64,000 bases of DNA from Pseudoxanthomonas composti (GCF_004122095.1 NZ_SAWZ01000013.1:1-64000); one strand, 5' to 3'; shown: positions 35,462 to 43,997, counted from the first letter of the stretch. Notes: a model not told the origin generated them from the letters alone. Numbers and translations are program-made.

Positions 35462-36448
35462 ATGAATGCACACCCTTCTTTCGCGTCTGGTGAGATCACG
35501 ACGGACGCGTCACCCCTCATGCACGGCGTGCAGCGATGGTTGACCGCGTATCCCACCTTGCCGCTGCCAGGCGGAGGCGACACCCTCGCGCGTTGGCGTG
35601 TGCTGGCGCAGATCGCATCGCAGGATCTGGCAACGGTCAAGCTGCTGGAAGCGCACTACGATGCGCTGGCCATTCTCGCGGAGGCCCGGCTCGGCAGCGA
35701 ACATGCCGAAGGCACGCTCTGGGGCGTCTGGGCCGCCGAAGGCCCTGCCAGCACGCTGCAACTGACGCAGCCTTCGGCGCATCTGCGTGGACGCAAGCCC
35801 TGGTGCAGTGGCGCGCGACGGGTCACGCGCGCCCTGGTCACCGTGAAGGACGAGGCCGGGTGCCAACTGGTGGCCGTCGATCTCTCGCCGGATACCACGA
35901 AGGTCGATACCTCGCACTGGCACGGCCCCGGCATGGCCGCGATCGAAACCGGGACGGTCGACTTCCTGGACGCGCCGGCGCGCTTCATCGGCGGGCGTGA
36001 TTTCTATCTGGATCGCCCCGGCTTCTGGCACGGTGGTGCCGGCATCGCCGCCTGCTGGTATGGCGCGGCGACCGCGGTGGCGGAGAAGCTCAGGCGCAGC
36101 GGCCATCGCGGCAACCCGTTCGCGGCCGCGCACCTGGGCGCGATGGATGGATCGCTGGTGGCCTTGCGTGCCCTGCTGCACGCGCTGGCCGCCCGTATCG
36201 ATGCCGCACCCCAGGAACCGCATCGAAACGAGGTCATCCGCGTTCGCACGGTCGCCGACCGCGTGTGCCGGGATGTGCTGGAGCGCAGTGCGCTGGCCAT
36301 GGGCCCGGGGCCGCTCTGCACCGATGCCGAGCATGCACAGCGCTGTGCCGATCTTGCGGTGTTCATCCGCCAGAGCCATGCCGAACGCGACGAGCAATGG
36401 CTGGGCGAGTCCTCCATCGCGCTGGGAGACAGCCCTTGGCACCTGTAG
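35462..36448 (+). CDS. Acyl-CoA dehydrogenase-like protein
   Basis: A 328-residue protein with the overall order of acyl-CoA dehydrogenases but shorter than the usual 380. A helical N-terminal part is followed by a middle beta region (LRGRKPWCSGARRVTRALVTV, the FAD-domain strand motif with WCSGA for the usual WITNG). The C-terminal helical bundle contains AAHLGAMDGSLVALRALLHA and ends RQSHAERDEQWLGES, where the RDxxxxxLGE motif is seen in many members. The catalytic Glu is not obvious. First gene of a four-gene cassette; the next gene begins inside its 3' end or 8 bp after it. Confidence 0.8.
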   Translation: MNAHPSFASGEITTDASPLMHGVQRWLTAYPTLPLPGGGDTLARWRVLAQIASQDLATVKLLEAHYDALAILAEARLGSEHAEGTLWGVWAAEGPASTLQLTQPSAHLRGRKPWCSGARRVTRALVTVKDEAGCQLVAVDLSPDTTKVDTSHWHGPGMAAIETGTVDFLDAPARFIGGRDFYLDRPGFWHGGAGIAACWYGAATAVAEKLRRSGHRGNPFAAAHLGAMDGSLVALRALLHALAARIDAAPQEPHRNEVIRVRTVADRVCRDVLERSALAMGPGPLCTDAEHAQRCADLAVFIRQSHAERDEQWLGESSIALGDSPWHL

Positions 36449-37203
36449 ACGAGGCTGTGATCAGCGGGTGCGGCCGCAGCGAACAGGAGTGGTCGCGATC
36501 GGCACCGCTGCAGACGCTGGCGCAGACCTCTGTGGAGGGACTGCTGGCCGATGCCCAGCGCCTGGTGGTGGTCTCGCCGCACCCCGATGATGAAGTCCTG
36601 GGCTGCGGTGGACTGATCGCAAGCCTGATGCAGCAGCGCGCAGGCGCCACACCGCTGCTCATCCTGTCCGCCTCCGATGGCGAGGCGGCCTACGCCGATG
36701 ACCCAAGCTGGCCGCCGGACAGGCTTGCAGCGGCCCGCCGCCAGGAGTTGATCGATGCGCTCGCCGCGCTTGGCGCCGCCTCGGCCCGGGTCGTCAGCCT
36801 TGCGCTGGGCGATGGCGCATTGAGCGCCCGCCGCGAGGCCTTGCAGGCAGCGCTTGCGCAGCAGCTGCGTGCGAGCGACCTGGTGCTGGTGACCTATGCC
36901 GGAGACGGCCATCCGGATCACCAGGCCTGCGCGCAGGCCGCCGCCGCGGCGGCAGCGCTGTGCGGGGCGCGGTTGGTGCAGTACCCGATCTGGGCCTGGC
37001 ATTGGTCCGACCCTGACAGCGCGCCGTTCCTGCGTGGGGCGCTCAAGCTGGCGCTTTCGGAGACGGCACGCGAGCGCAAGCGGCATGCGATCGCCCAGTT
37101 CCGCACGCAGACCGGGCACAGCGATCCGGCGCCACGCGCCCCCATCCTTCCGCCGTGGGCGCTGGCGCGCTTCCACCGGCCATTCGAGGTGTTCCTGCCA
37201 TGA
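36436..37203 (+). CDS. PIG-L (LmbE)-family deacetylase
   Basis: Zn-dependent N-acetylglucosamine-type deacetylase, 255 residues. Zinc motif SPHPDDEVLGCGG is near residue 45 and the third ligand in GDGHPDHQACAQA near residue 155. These are the landmarks of the MshB/BshB/PIG-L family, which removes acetyl from GlcNAc conjugates. The start is uncertain: TTG 36436 has GGGAG 7 bases upstream and overlaps the previous gene, while GTG 36457 begins 8 bp after it. Its stop overlaps the next ATG (ATGA). Together with the methyltransferase and glycosyltransferase it suggests modification of an amino-sugar glycan. Confidence 0.9.
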   Translation: MAPVDEAVISGCGRSEQEWSRSAPLQTLAQTSVEGLLADAQRLVVVSPHPDDEVLGCGGLIASLMQQRAGATPLLILSASDGEAAYADDPSWPPDRLAAARRQELIDALAALGAASARVVSLALGDGALSARREALQAALAQQLRASDLVLVTYAGDGHPDHQACAQAAAAAAALCGARLVQYPIWAWHWSDPDSAPFLRGALKLALSETARERKRHAIAQFRTQTGHSDPAPRAPILPPWALARFHRPFEVFLP

Positions 37204-37799
37204 CCTCCGCAAATGCCGAGTACTTCGACGGCCTGTACCGCGATCAAGACCCCTTCGGCTATCGCTCCAGGTGGTACGAGACCCGCAAGCGCGACATCCT
37301 GCTGGCCACCCTGCCCCGCGCGCGTTTTGCCCGGGGATGGGAGCTGGGGTGTTCGAACGGAGAAACCACCCGGGGACTGGCCGCGCGCTGCGAGGCGCTG
37401 CTGGCCACGGATGTGTCCAGCCAGGCGGTGGCCCTGGCGCGGCAGCGGGTCGGCGAGCGCAGCAATGTCCAGATCGTCCAGGCGCAGCACCCGCAGCAAT
37501 GGCCCAGCGGCAGCTTCGACCTGATCGTGTTGAGCGAGGTCGGTTACTACCTCGCGCTGCCCGACCTGACGGAGATGATCGAACGCATCCAGGATGCGCT
37601 GGTGCCCGATGGCCTGTTCGTCGCCTGTCACTGGCGGCACCCGTTCGCCGAGGCGCACCAGGACGGCAACCAGGTGCACGCGCAGATCGCCGCACAGCTG
37701 TCGCTGCCGCTGGCCTACCGTTACAAGGACAGCGACTTCCTGCTGGAAGCCTGGACCACGCACCCGCAGTCGGTGGCACAGCAGGAGGGCCTGCGGTGA
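37200..37799 (+). CDS. NodS-like SAM-dependent methyltransferase
   Basis: A 199-residue class I methyltransferase. SAM motif I is GWELGCSNGETT near residue 46 and motif II/acidic loop ATDVSSQA; motif IV is FDLIVLSEVGYYL. The opening EYFDGLYRDQDPFGYRSRWYETRKRD matches the NodS/nodulation methyltransferase group, whose founding member N-methylates the deacetylated sugar of chito-oligosaccharides. ATGA overlaps with both neighbours place it between deacetylase and glycosyltransferase, which supports a sequential deacetylation and N-methylation. That substrate is inferred by analogy. Confidence 0.88.
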   Translation: MTSANAEYFDGLYRDQDPFGYRSRWYETRKRDILLATLPRARFARGWELGCSNGETTRGLAARCEALLATDVSSQAVALARQRVGERSNVQIVQAQHPQQWPSGSFDLIVLSEVGYYLALPDLTEMIERIQDALVPDGLFVACHWRHPFAEAHQDGNQVHAQIAAQLSLPLAYRYKDSDFLLEAWTTHPQSVAQQEGLR

Positions 37800-38497
37800 T
37801 CGGCGTGCTGGTTCCGGCGCGCAACGAGGCCCAGTGCATCGGACGCTGCATCGAAGCCGTCCTCCACGCCAGCCTGCACCCTGCCCTGCAGGGTGAGCAG
37901 GTCAGCGTGCTGGTGGCCGCCGACGGCTGCACCGATGCCACCGCCAGCATCGCGCGACAGGCCGGGGCGCAGGTGGTGGAGGTGGCCCCGCCCGGTGGCG
38001 TTGGCCTTGCCAGGGGCACGGCCGCGGAGATCCTGATCGCGCGAGGCGCACGCTGGCTGGCCATGACCGATGCGGACTCGGTAGTGCCGGCGGACTGGCT
38101 GGCCGTCCAGCTCGCAAGCCGCTGCGAGGTGTTCTGCGGGATGGTCCAGGTCGAGGACTGGGAAGGCTATGGAGACATCGTCGCATCGCGGTTTTCCGCG
38201 CTGCACCCGCAGCAGGCGGGCCATGACCATGTCCACGGCGCCAACCTCGGTCTTTCCAGCGCGGCCTATCGTCGTTGCGGTGGATTCCTGCCGCTGTTGA
38301 CCGGCGAAGATCGCCAACTGGTGGAGCGTTGCCACCAGCTTGGCCTGCGCATTGCCAGGTCGTCGGCCGGCATCGTGGAGACCAGCGCGCGCCGCCAGGC
38401 CAGGGCGCCTGCCGGGTTCTCGGATTACCTGAAGGCACTGGAGCAGCGGCTGGTGACGGAGCTGCACGCGCCCTCCAGCATTGCGCCCGCTCTCTAG
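37796..38497 (+). CDS. GT2-family glycosyltransferase
   Basis: A 233-residue GT-A glycosyltransferase without membrane segments. It has IGVLVPARNEA at the start, VAADGCTDAT for nucleotide-sugar binding, and the metal-binding MTDADSVVPADWL near residue 88. The acceptor-side motif is GEDRQLVERCHQLG (ED near residue 168, for the expected catalytic acid). GTG 37796 overlaps the methyltransferase stop (GTGA). It is small for GT2 and lacks the membrane tail of NodC-like synthases, so it likely transfers a single sugar. Last gene of the cassette. Confidence 0.9.
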   Translation: MIGVLVPARNEAQCIGRCIEAVLHASLHPALQGEQVSVLVAADGCTDATASIARQAGAQVVEVAPPGGVGLARGTAAEILIARGARWLAMTDADSVVPADWLAVQLASRCEVFCGMVQVEDWEGYGDIVASRFSALHPQQAGHDHVHGANLGLSSAAYRRCGGFLPLLTGEDRQLVERCHQLGLRIARSSAGIVETSARRQARAPAGFSDYLKALEQRLVTELHAPSSIAPAL

Positions 38498-38615
38498 CGC
38501 GGGCGCCATCTCGCCGGGTGACCGCGGTCGCTTGTTGCATGCATGCCATCGCAGCGCTCACGCCCGTTTACGAGGCGGGCGGCACCTTGAACACACCATC
38601 ATCGGAGGACATACC

Positions 38616-38819
38616 ATGAAGGAGACACGCAGCAAGGACGACCTGCCGCTGAACCCGAGCGGAGATGTCAGCGACCAGGACAAGGCGTTCACGCCCGACC
38701 AGCAGCGCGCGGACAAGGCCTGGCACAAGCATCGGGACATGCCGGACACCGATCCTGACAAGAACAAGGCCACGCCCGCCGACTACGAGAAGCCTGCGCC
38801 GGGCAGTCCGGAGAAGTGA
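38616..38819 (+). CDS. Small hydrophilic disordered protein
   Basis: 67 residues, almost a quarter Asp/Glu and with many Lys, Pro and Asn (DMPDTDPDKNKATPADYEKP). No hydrophobic segment, so probably intrinsically disordered. ATCGGAGGAC gives a clear ribosome binding site before ATG 38616. Function unknown; small charged proteins of this kind also occur at 50077 and 56084. Confidence 0.65.
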   Translation: MKETRSKDDLPLNPSGDVSDQDKAFTPDQQRADKAWHKHRDMPDTDPDKNKATPADYEKPAPGSPEK

Positions 38820-38919
38820 TCGAAGAGGTGCGCCTGGCTGATGACTTGTCAGGGAAAGTTTTGGGGTCATCCAAGTGTGCGGTGCGCACACGCAGCCGAT
38901 GCCAGTGCGCGTGGCGCTT

Positions 38920-38986
38920 TGGGAGCGGCTTTAGCCACGAAGAGGCTTTCCGGGTAAGGCCTCTTCGCGGCTAAAGCCGCTCCCAC
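38920..38986. repeat. REP-like hairpin element, copy 5
   Basis: Intact inverted repeat: GGGAGCGGCTTTAGCCACGA on the left, a CTTTCCGGGTAAGGC centre, then GCGGCTAAAGCCGCTCCCAC on the right. The compensating TTTAGCC/GGCTAAA changes relative to copy 1 show that the stem is what is conserved. It lies 34 bp past the stop of the 39020-39328 gene; copy 1 likewise follows that gene's paralogue. Confidence 0.88.
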
Positions 38987-39019
38987 AACAAGGCTATCGG
39001 TGTTCGCTGCGCAGCACGA

Positions 39020-39328
39020 TCAAGCGCCCTGCTCCCCCTGTCGCCGCGCCACCTCCAGCCACGCGCGCGCCAGTGACCAGGACTGGACGCCCGAATGCAC
39101 CAGCATGGTGTCGGTGGCGATCTCCACGGCGACCCGCTGGTGTTCGCCCAGCCCCGCCAATGCGCCCTCGAGGAAGCGCTCGAACTCGCTCCACCACGCC
39201 AGATCGCCGTTGGTATCGAAGAGATGGCGATCGAGGTAGGCGCGGACCTTGTCGATGACGTCCTGGACCTGCGGGTCGCTCACACCGCGCGTGAGAACCC
39301 TGCGCTCGGCGAACTTCGGTTTCATCAT
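39020..39328 (-). CDS. Conserved hypothetical protein, paralogue of the gene at 6252-6605
   Basis: A 102-residue soluble protein (ATG 39328; an in-frame GTG two codons earlier is possible). The shared blocks with the 6252-6605 product are RGVSDPQVQDVIDKVRAYLD, AWWSEFERFLEG and VEIATDTMLVHSGVQSW. Spacing between blocks is conserved, so this is a true paralogue. No signal peptide or domain name. It lies downstream of the stressosome operon on the same strand, but the 72-bp gap does not show that it belongs to it. Confidence 0.75.
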   Translation of the reverse strand: MMKPKFAERRVLTRGVSDPQVQDVIDKVRAYLDRHLFDTNGDLAWWSEFERFLEGALAGLGEHQRVAVEIATDTMLVHSGVQSWSLARAWLEVARRQGEQGA

Positions 39329-39400
39329 TGCCACATTGCTTTGATTGCGCGGCAGGTTAGTCCATTGGCTGTTGAGGGGCCGTGCAACGCGCCGCCCCGG

Positions 39401-41359
39401 TCAGCGCGCTTCGGCAAAACTTGCCTGCGCGGTCTTCAATAGCGCGTCCACCTTGCCCAGCAGTTCGAGCATGGAGAAGGGCTTGGGCAGCAACGCGGTG
39501 CGATCATCCAGGGTGAAGGGCTGGTCGAAGGAATCGGCCGCGTAGCCGGTGATGAACAGCACTGGCATCTCCGGCTTGGCCACGCGCACCTTGTCGGCCA
39601 GTTCGCGGCCGCTGATTCTCGGCAGGCCAACGTCGGTCACCAGCAAGTCGAATGGCTCCGGACCGTCCAGCAGCGCCAGGGCGAGCTCGGCATCGGCCAC
39701 CGCACTGACCACGTAGCCAGCCGCCACCAGCATGTCCTGGGTGACCTCACGCAACAGCACGTTGTCGTCCACCAGCAGGATGCGTTGCTGGTCGCCATCG
39801 GGCAGGCTGTCGGGAAGATCCTGGCGGACCGCCTGCCTGGCCTCCTGTCCCAGCGGCAGCATCAACTCCACCTGGGTACCACGGCCGAGCTGGCTGGTGA
39901 TGCCGATGGTCCCGCCGGACTGCCTGGCAAAGCCATAGGCCATGGACAGGCCCAGGCCTGTTCCCTGCCCGGTGGGTTTGGTGGTGAAGAACGGTTCGAA
40001 CGCCTTTTCGATCACAGACTCGGACATGCCCGCGCCGGTATCGGTCACGACCAGGCGCGCGTACGCGCCATCGGCCAGCTCGCGGTCCCCATACAACTCC
40101 ACCACGCCGGAGTCGATCAGGATGTGCCCGCCCTCGGGCATGGCGTCGCGGGCGTTCAACACCAGGTTCAGCACCACGTTCTCGAACTGGTTGACGTCGG
40201 CGCGGGCGATTGCGGGCGAGATACCGGTTTTCAGCGTCAGCTCGACCTTCTCGCCGATGGTGCGGCGGAGCATCTCCTCAAGCGACAGCACGTGCTCGTG
40301 CACGTTGAAGTCCGTCGGTGCCAGCGCCTGCCTGCGCCCGAAGGCAAGCAGGCGCTGGGTCAACGCCGCCGCGCCCAGCGAGGCGCGGCGCACGATGTCG
40401 ATGAACCGCTCCATCCGGTCCAGGCGCCCGGACTTGAGCGAGGCCTCGATGATGTCGATGCCGGCCACGATGCTGGTCAGCTGGTTGTTGAAGTCGTGGG
40501 CAATGCCACCGGTGAGCTGGCCCAGCGCATCCATCTTCTGCGCCTGCACCAGCTGGCTTTCGCTCTGCCGGCGCTGGGCGATCTCCTGCTCGAGCTGGCC
40601 GGTGGCCAGGTCCAGCTTCTTCTTCTGCAGACGCTCGCGGTCGCGCTGCTCGGTGATGTCCTGCATGAACAGGATCGACTGCCCGGCCTGCGTATGCGGC
40701 GTCAGCCGCCACTCCACTTCCCGCCCGGTCGCCGTCACCAGCACGCCTGCCCAGCGACGATTGGCGCCAATCGCATCCTGCATCGCTTGCACGGCCGCGT
40801 CCTGCCCGTGCAAGAGGTACTCCGAAAGCCGCAGGTCGCGCGTGCCGGCCAACGAGAAGGCGCGGCCGAACGCGGGATTGGCTTCCACCACCCGCAGCTG
40901 CGCGTCCAGCACCGCGATCGGCGCGGCCAGGTTGCTGAAGATCTCGCGCATGCGCGATTCGCTCTTCACCAGCGCCTCTTCCGCGCTTCGGGCGCGCAGC
41001 AGCGTGCGCAGCGTGGCGATCAGCACCCCCGGATCGACCGGATGGACCAGGTAGGCATCGGCGCCGGCTTCCAGGCCGGTGACCATGTCGCCGACCTGCA
41101 TGGAGGCGGCCGAGACATGCACCACCGGAAGCCGGCGGTGCAGCGGATCATCGCGCAGCTTGCGCACCAGCTCGAAGCCGCTGTAGTCCGGCAGGTTGAC
41201 GTCCAGCACGACCACGTCGAAATCGCCGTCGTGGATCAGCGCCAGGCCCTGGGAGGCGGTTTCCGCTTCCTGCACCTGGTAGGCGTAGTGCTCTAGCACC
41301 CGGCGCACCGAATAGCGGGTCGCCGCATTGTCGTCGACCACCAGGATCCGCTCAGCCAT
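39401..41359 (-). CDS. Hybrid histidine kinase REC-PAS-HisKA-HATPase-REC, stressosome operon
   Basis: 652 residues, cytoplasmic. An N-terminal receiver (about 4-118) has VVDDNAATR, Asp in VVVLDVNLPDYSG, and HVSA with YLVHPVD, so His replaces the usual conserved Lys. A PAS domain (about 140-250) is followed by HisKA with GGIAHDFNNQL (about 285). The HATPase (about 385-500) has LVLNARDAMP, DTGAGM and GTGLGLSM. A C-terminal receiver (about 525-640) has VDDNVLL, Asp in LLVTDVGLPRISG and LLPKPF. It overlaps the upstream kinase gene by 8 bp (ATGGCTGA). Last gene of the rsb operon and a likely output stage, with no DNA-binding domain of its own. Confidence 0.92.
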   Translation of the reverse strand: MAERILVVDDNAATRYSVRRVLEHYAYQVQEAETASQGLALIHDGDFDVVVLDVNLPDYSGFELVRKLRDDPLHRRLPVVHVSAASMQVGDMVTGLEAGADAYLVHPVDPGVLIATLRTLLRARSAEEALVKSESRMREIFSNLAAPIAVLDAQLRVVEANPAFGRAFSLAGTRDLRLSEYLLHGQDAAVQAMQDAIGANRRWAGVLVTATGREVEWRLTPHTQAGQSILFMQDITEQRDRERLQKKKLDLATGQLEQEIAQRRQSESQLVQAQKMDALGQLTGGIAHDFNNQLTSIVAGIDIIEASLKSGRLDRMERFIDIVRRASLGAAALTQRLLAFGRRQALAPTDFNVHEHVLSLEEMLRRTIGEKVELTLKTGISPAIARADVNQFENVVLNLVLNARDAMPEGGHILIDSGVVELYGDRELADGAYARLVVTDTGAGMSESVIEKAFEPFFTTKPTGQGTGLGLSMAYGFARQSGGTIGITSQLGRGTQVELMLPLGQEARQAVRQDLPDSLPDGDQQRILLVDDNVLLREVTQDMLVAAGYVVSAVADAELALALLDGPEPFDLLVTDVGLPRISGRELADKVRVAKPEMPVLFITGYAADSFDQPFTLDDRTALLPKPFSMLELLGKVDALLKTAQASFAEAR

Positions 41360-42236
41360 GTGCCTGCTCCTGCGCCAGGCGCGTCGGCAGCACCACATGG
41401 AACGCCGAACCCTCGCCGGGCACGCTGTGCATGCCCACGTGCCCGCCCAGCAGGATGGCGAAACGCTTGCACAGCGACAGCCCCAGCCCGGTGCCGCGCA
41501 GGCGCTTCTGCAGCGGCGAGTCGACCTGCACGAAATCCTCGAACAGGGTGGCGTGCAGCGCTTCGGGAATGCCGATGCCGGTGTCGGTCACGGTGAAGCG
41601 GATCCACTCCCCGGCCGCGTCCTCCTGCCGCGCAGAGACCCGCACCTCGCCCGAGGTGGTGAACTTCAGGGCGTTGGAGATGTAGTTGCGCAGGATCTGC
41701 GCCAGCTTCTTGTCGTCGGTGTACAGCATGGGCAGCTGCGGCGGGTCCTCGAACACCAGGGCCACGGTGCCGCCCTCGGAGATCGGCCGGAACATGCCGC
41801 GCAGCGCGGAGATCAGGTCCATCAGGTCGAACCAGGCCGGCGAGATGGTGATCTTGCCCGCCTCGATCTTGGCCAGGTCCAGCAGGTCGTCGACCATCTC
41901 GGTCAACTCCTGGGCGGCGCTGCTGACGAAGCGCACCTGGCGGCGCTGCTCGGCGGTCAGCGGTCCGTCCATCTCGTCCTCCAGCAGGCGCGTCATGGAG
42001 CGGATCGACCCCAGCGGCGTGCGGAACTCATGGCTCATGTAGGACAGGAAGCGGCTCTTCAGGTCCGAGACCTGGCGCAGCTGCTCGGCCTGGTCGTCCA
42101 GCTCGGCATACAGCGCCAGCACGCCCTGGTTGGTCTCTTCCAGCTCGGCACGCAAGGCCAGCAGCTGCTCGCGCAGCTGGGCGTTGTCCTGCTCGGTCGT
42201 CGGTGGCGGCGGTGTCTGGGGGGAATCGGTCTTCAT
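41352..42236 (-). CDS. Soluble sensor histidine kinase, stressosome operon
   Basis: A 294-residue kinase. A coiled coil (about 17-65) leads to HisKA with the phospho-His in FLSYMSHEFRTPLGS (near residue 73). The HATPase (about 175-288) has RNYISNALKF, DTGIGIP and GTGLGLSL. There is no sensory domain beyond the coiled coil, so input must come from partners. It begins in the stop of the phosphatase gene (ATGA) and overlaps the hybrid kinase. A natural reading is that RsbT released from the stressosome, or the ATPase/phosphatase, controls this kinase. That connection is inferred. Confidence 0.9.
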   Translation of the reverse strand: MKTDSPQTPPPPTTEQDNAQLREQLLALRAELEETNQGVLALYAELDDQAEQLRQVSDLKSRFLSYMSHEFRTPLGSIRSMTRLLEDEMDGPLTAEQRRQVRFVSSAAQELTEMVDDLLDLAKIEAGKITISPAWFDLMDLISALRGMFRPISEGGTVALVFEDPPQLPMLYTDDKKLAQILRNYISNALKFTTSGEVRVSARQEDAAGEWIRFTVTDTGIGIPEALHATLFEDFVQVDSPLQKRLRGTGLGLSLCKRFAILLGGHVGMHSVPGEGSAFHVVLPTRLAQEQAHG

Positions 42237-43243
42237 GTGAACTCGGACAAACGCAGGAGCACGACCGTGGTGTCGTCCCGACCACGATCGAAATCGCGAC
42301 ACAGTACCGCAGCGATGAGCGCGGGGTGGCGCAGGGCCAGGCCCGGGTACTGCTGCAGGTCCCAGCGGCCCTGCAGGCCGTCGGAGTGCAGCACCAGCAG
42401 CGCGCTGCCGGCCTGGGGGAAGTCGAAGGTCTGCGCCTTGCGGAACTGCAGCCCCACGATGCCCGGCAGCGAGGCCAGTCCGCGACTGCCCGCAGGGGTC
42501 AACAGGCGACCTGCGATATTGCCCACCCCGCCGTAGCGCAACTGGCCGCTGGCCGTGTCCAGGCAGGCTACGGCCACCGCGCCGCCGCGGGTCCCACCCA
42601 GGGCGGCGTTCAAAGCGGTCAGCACCAGGGAAGGGTCACGCGCTTGGGTGGCGAGGAAGGCTTGGGCAGTCGCATCGGCGACCCGGGCCGCCTCGGGGCC
42701 ATGGCCCAGGCCGTCGACCAGACAGACCTGCATGTGCCCGGGGCCCGTGCGGAGCGACCAGCCATCTCCGCTGAACGTCCCGCCATCCATCGATCGACGG
42801 CGTGCCCCCACGGCCAGGTCGCTGGCGCCCTGCCTGAGCACGCGCGCCAGCACGATGGCGCCCTTGGCATCGGACCAGGATTCGAGCAGGTTGGACTGCC
42901 GCTTGACCGCACCCAGGCCGATGCCGGAGGTGCCGCCGGTGGAGTAGCCGTCCTGCAGGCAGGCCGCCAGGTCCAGGCCCGGCCCTTGGTCGAGCGCACA
43001 CAGCTCCACGCCAAGACCGCCCTGCGCATCCGGGACGGCCTGCACGTGGATCCAGCCACCGCGGCCATGCTTGACCACGTTGGTGGCCAGTTCCGTGGCC
43101 ACCAGCGCGGCGCGTCCTGCATCGTGCTCGTCCAAGCCGATCTGGGTCGCCAGCGCCTGCGCATGGCGCCGGACCTGGCCGACCTGGGTGGCCTCCTCGA
43201 CCCTGATGTCCGTGCCGATCGGCCCGGAGTGCGTCAGTTCCAT
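42233..43243 (-). CDS. Fusion of RsbT/RsbW-like ATPase and SpoIIE phosphatase (RsbX position)
   Basis: 336 residues. Residues about 10-135 form an anti-sigma-factor-type HATPase (ALVATELATNVVKHGRGG as N-box; LDQGPGLDL as G1; GGTSGIGLGAVKR as G2). Residues about 150-335 form a SpoIIE/PP2C phosphatase with VCLVDGLGHGPEA for metal binding, LVLHSDGL and RGRDDTTVVLLRL at the end. In the Bacillus stressosome RsbX is the phosphatase alone; here it is fused to the ATPase, as in proteobacterial versions. Expected role: dephosphorylate RsbR and RsbS to reset the complex. It overlaps rsbT by 10 bp. Confidence 0.9.
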   Translation of the reverse strand: MELTHSGPIGTDIRVEEATQVGQVRRHAQALATQIGLDEHDAGRAALVATELATNVVKHGRGGWIHVQAVPDAQGGLGVELCALDQGPGLDLAACLQDGYSTGGTSGIGLGAVKRQSNLLESWSDAKGAIVLARVLRQGASDLAVGARRRSMDGGTFSGDGWSLRTGPGHMQVCLVDGLGHGPEAARVADATAQAFLATQARDPSLVLTALNAALGGTRGGAVAVACLDTASGQLRYGGVGNIAGRLLTPAGSRGLASLPGIVGLQFRKAQTFDFPQAGSALLVLHSDGLQGRWDLQQYPGLALRHPALIAAVLCRDFDRGRDDTTVVLLRLSEFT

Positions 43244-43635
43244 TTGGAGATCGTGACCTCGGTACCCTTGCCCAGTTCGCTGCGGATTTCGAACCGATCG
43301 ACAAGCCGCTTGGCACCGGTCAGGCCAAGGCCCATGCCCGAGCCGGAGGTCCAGCCGTCGGTCAGCGCCAGCGCCATGTCCGGGATGCCGGGCCCTTGGT
43401 CGACGAACCGCAGCTGCACGCCCTTGCGCATGCCCTCCTGCTGCAGGCTCCAGTTCATCACCCCGCCGCCGCCATAGATGACGGTGTTGCGCGCCAGCTC
43501 GCTGACGGCGGTGACCAGCTTGGTCTGGTCCACCAGCCGCAGCCCGGCCTGTACCGCCAGGCGCCGGACCAGCTGGCGCGCCAGCACCACGTCCTGTTCG
43601 GTGCGTACGGCCGCTTCCCCGCTTTCCGGGCTCAT
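43234..43635 (-). CDS. rsbT: Stressosome switch kinase RsbT
   Basis: A 133-residue single-domain GHKL kinase. N-box VSELARNTVIYGGGG, G1 FVDQGPGIPD and G2 TSGSGMGLGLTGAKRL match RsbT closely. The family role is to phosphorylate the STAS domains of RsbR and RsbS, then leave the complex and activate a downstream partner (RsbU in Bacillus). No rsbU lies in this operon; the partner is probably one of the downstream kinases or an RsbT-binding protein elsewhere. Length is normal. The ATG overlaps the rsbS stop (ATGA). Confidence 0.93.
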   Translation of the reverse strand: MSPESGEAAVRTEQDVVLARQLVRRLAVQAGLRLVDQTKLVTAVSELARNTVIYGGGGVMNWSLQQEGMRKGVQLRFVDQGPGIPDMALALTDGWTSGSGMGLGLTGAKRLVDRFEIRSELGKGTEVTISKWN

Positions 43636-43994
43636 CGCGCGTCCACGCTGTCCTGGAGCAGCTTCATGCCGCGCTCCACGTCCAGCGCTGTACGCACCCC
43701 GGGCAGGGTCAGGCCCAGCTCGACCAGGGTGATGGCCACGGCCGGCTGCATGCCGACCAGCACCGTGGTGGCGTCCATGATGCTGGCCACGCCGGCGATC
43801 ATGCTAATCATCCTGCCGATGAAGGAATCGACCATGTCCAGCGCGGAGATGTCGATGAGCACGCCGCGGGCCGAATGCCGGCTGATCCGCTCGGACAGGT
43901 CGTCCAGCAGCGTGGCCGCCAGCTGATCGTGCATGTCCACCTGGATGGTCACCAGCAGCAGCGGTCCCATCTTGAGAATCGGGATGCGGTCCAC
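43632..43994 (-). CDS. rsbS: Stressosome scaffold STAS protein RsbS
   Basis: A 120-residue single STAS domain. The phosphorylation loop reads IDISALDMVDSFIGRMI, with Ser57 in the position of Bacillus RsbS Ser59. The rest (PILKMGPLLLVTIQVDM at the start) is also characteristic. It starts with GTG, 3 bases after the rsbR stop, and ends in an ATGA overlap with rsbT. Forms the mixed RsbR/RsbS icosahedral core in the family. Confidence 0.94.
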   Translation of the reverse strand: MDRIPILKMGPLLLVTIQVDMHDQLAATLLDDLSERISRHSARGVLIDISALDMVDSFIGRMISMIAGVASIMDATTVLVGMQPAVAITLVELGLTLPGVRTALDVERGMKLLQDSVDAR

Positions 43995-43997
43995 GGC

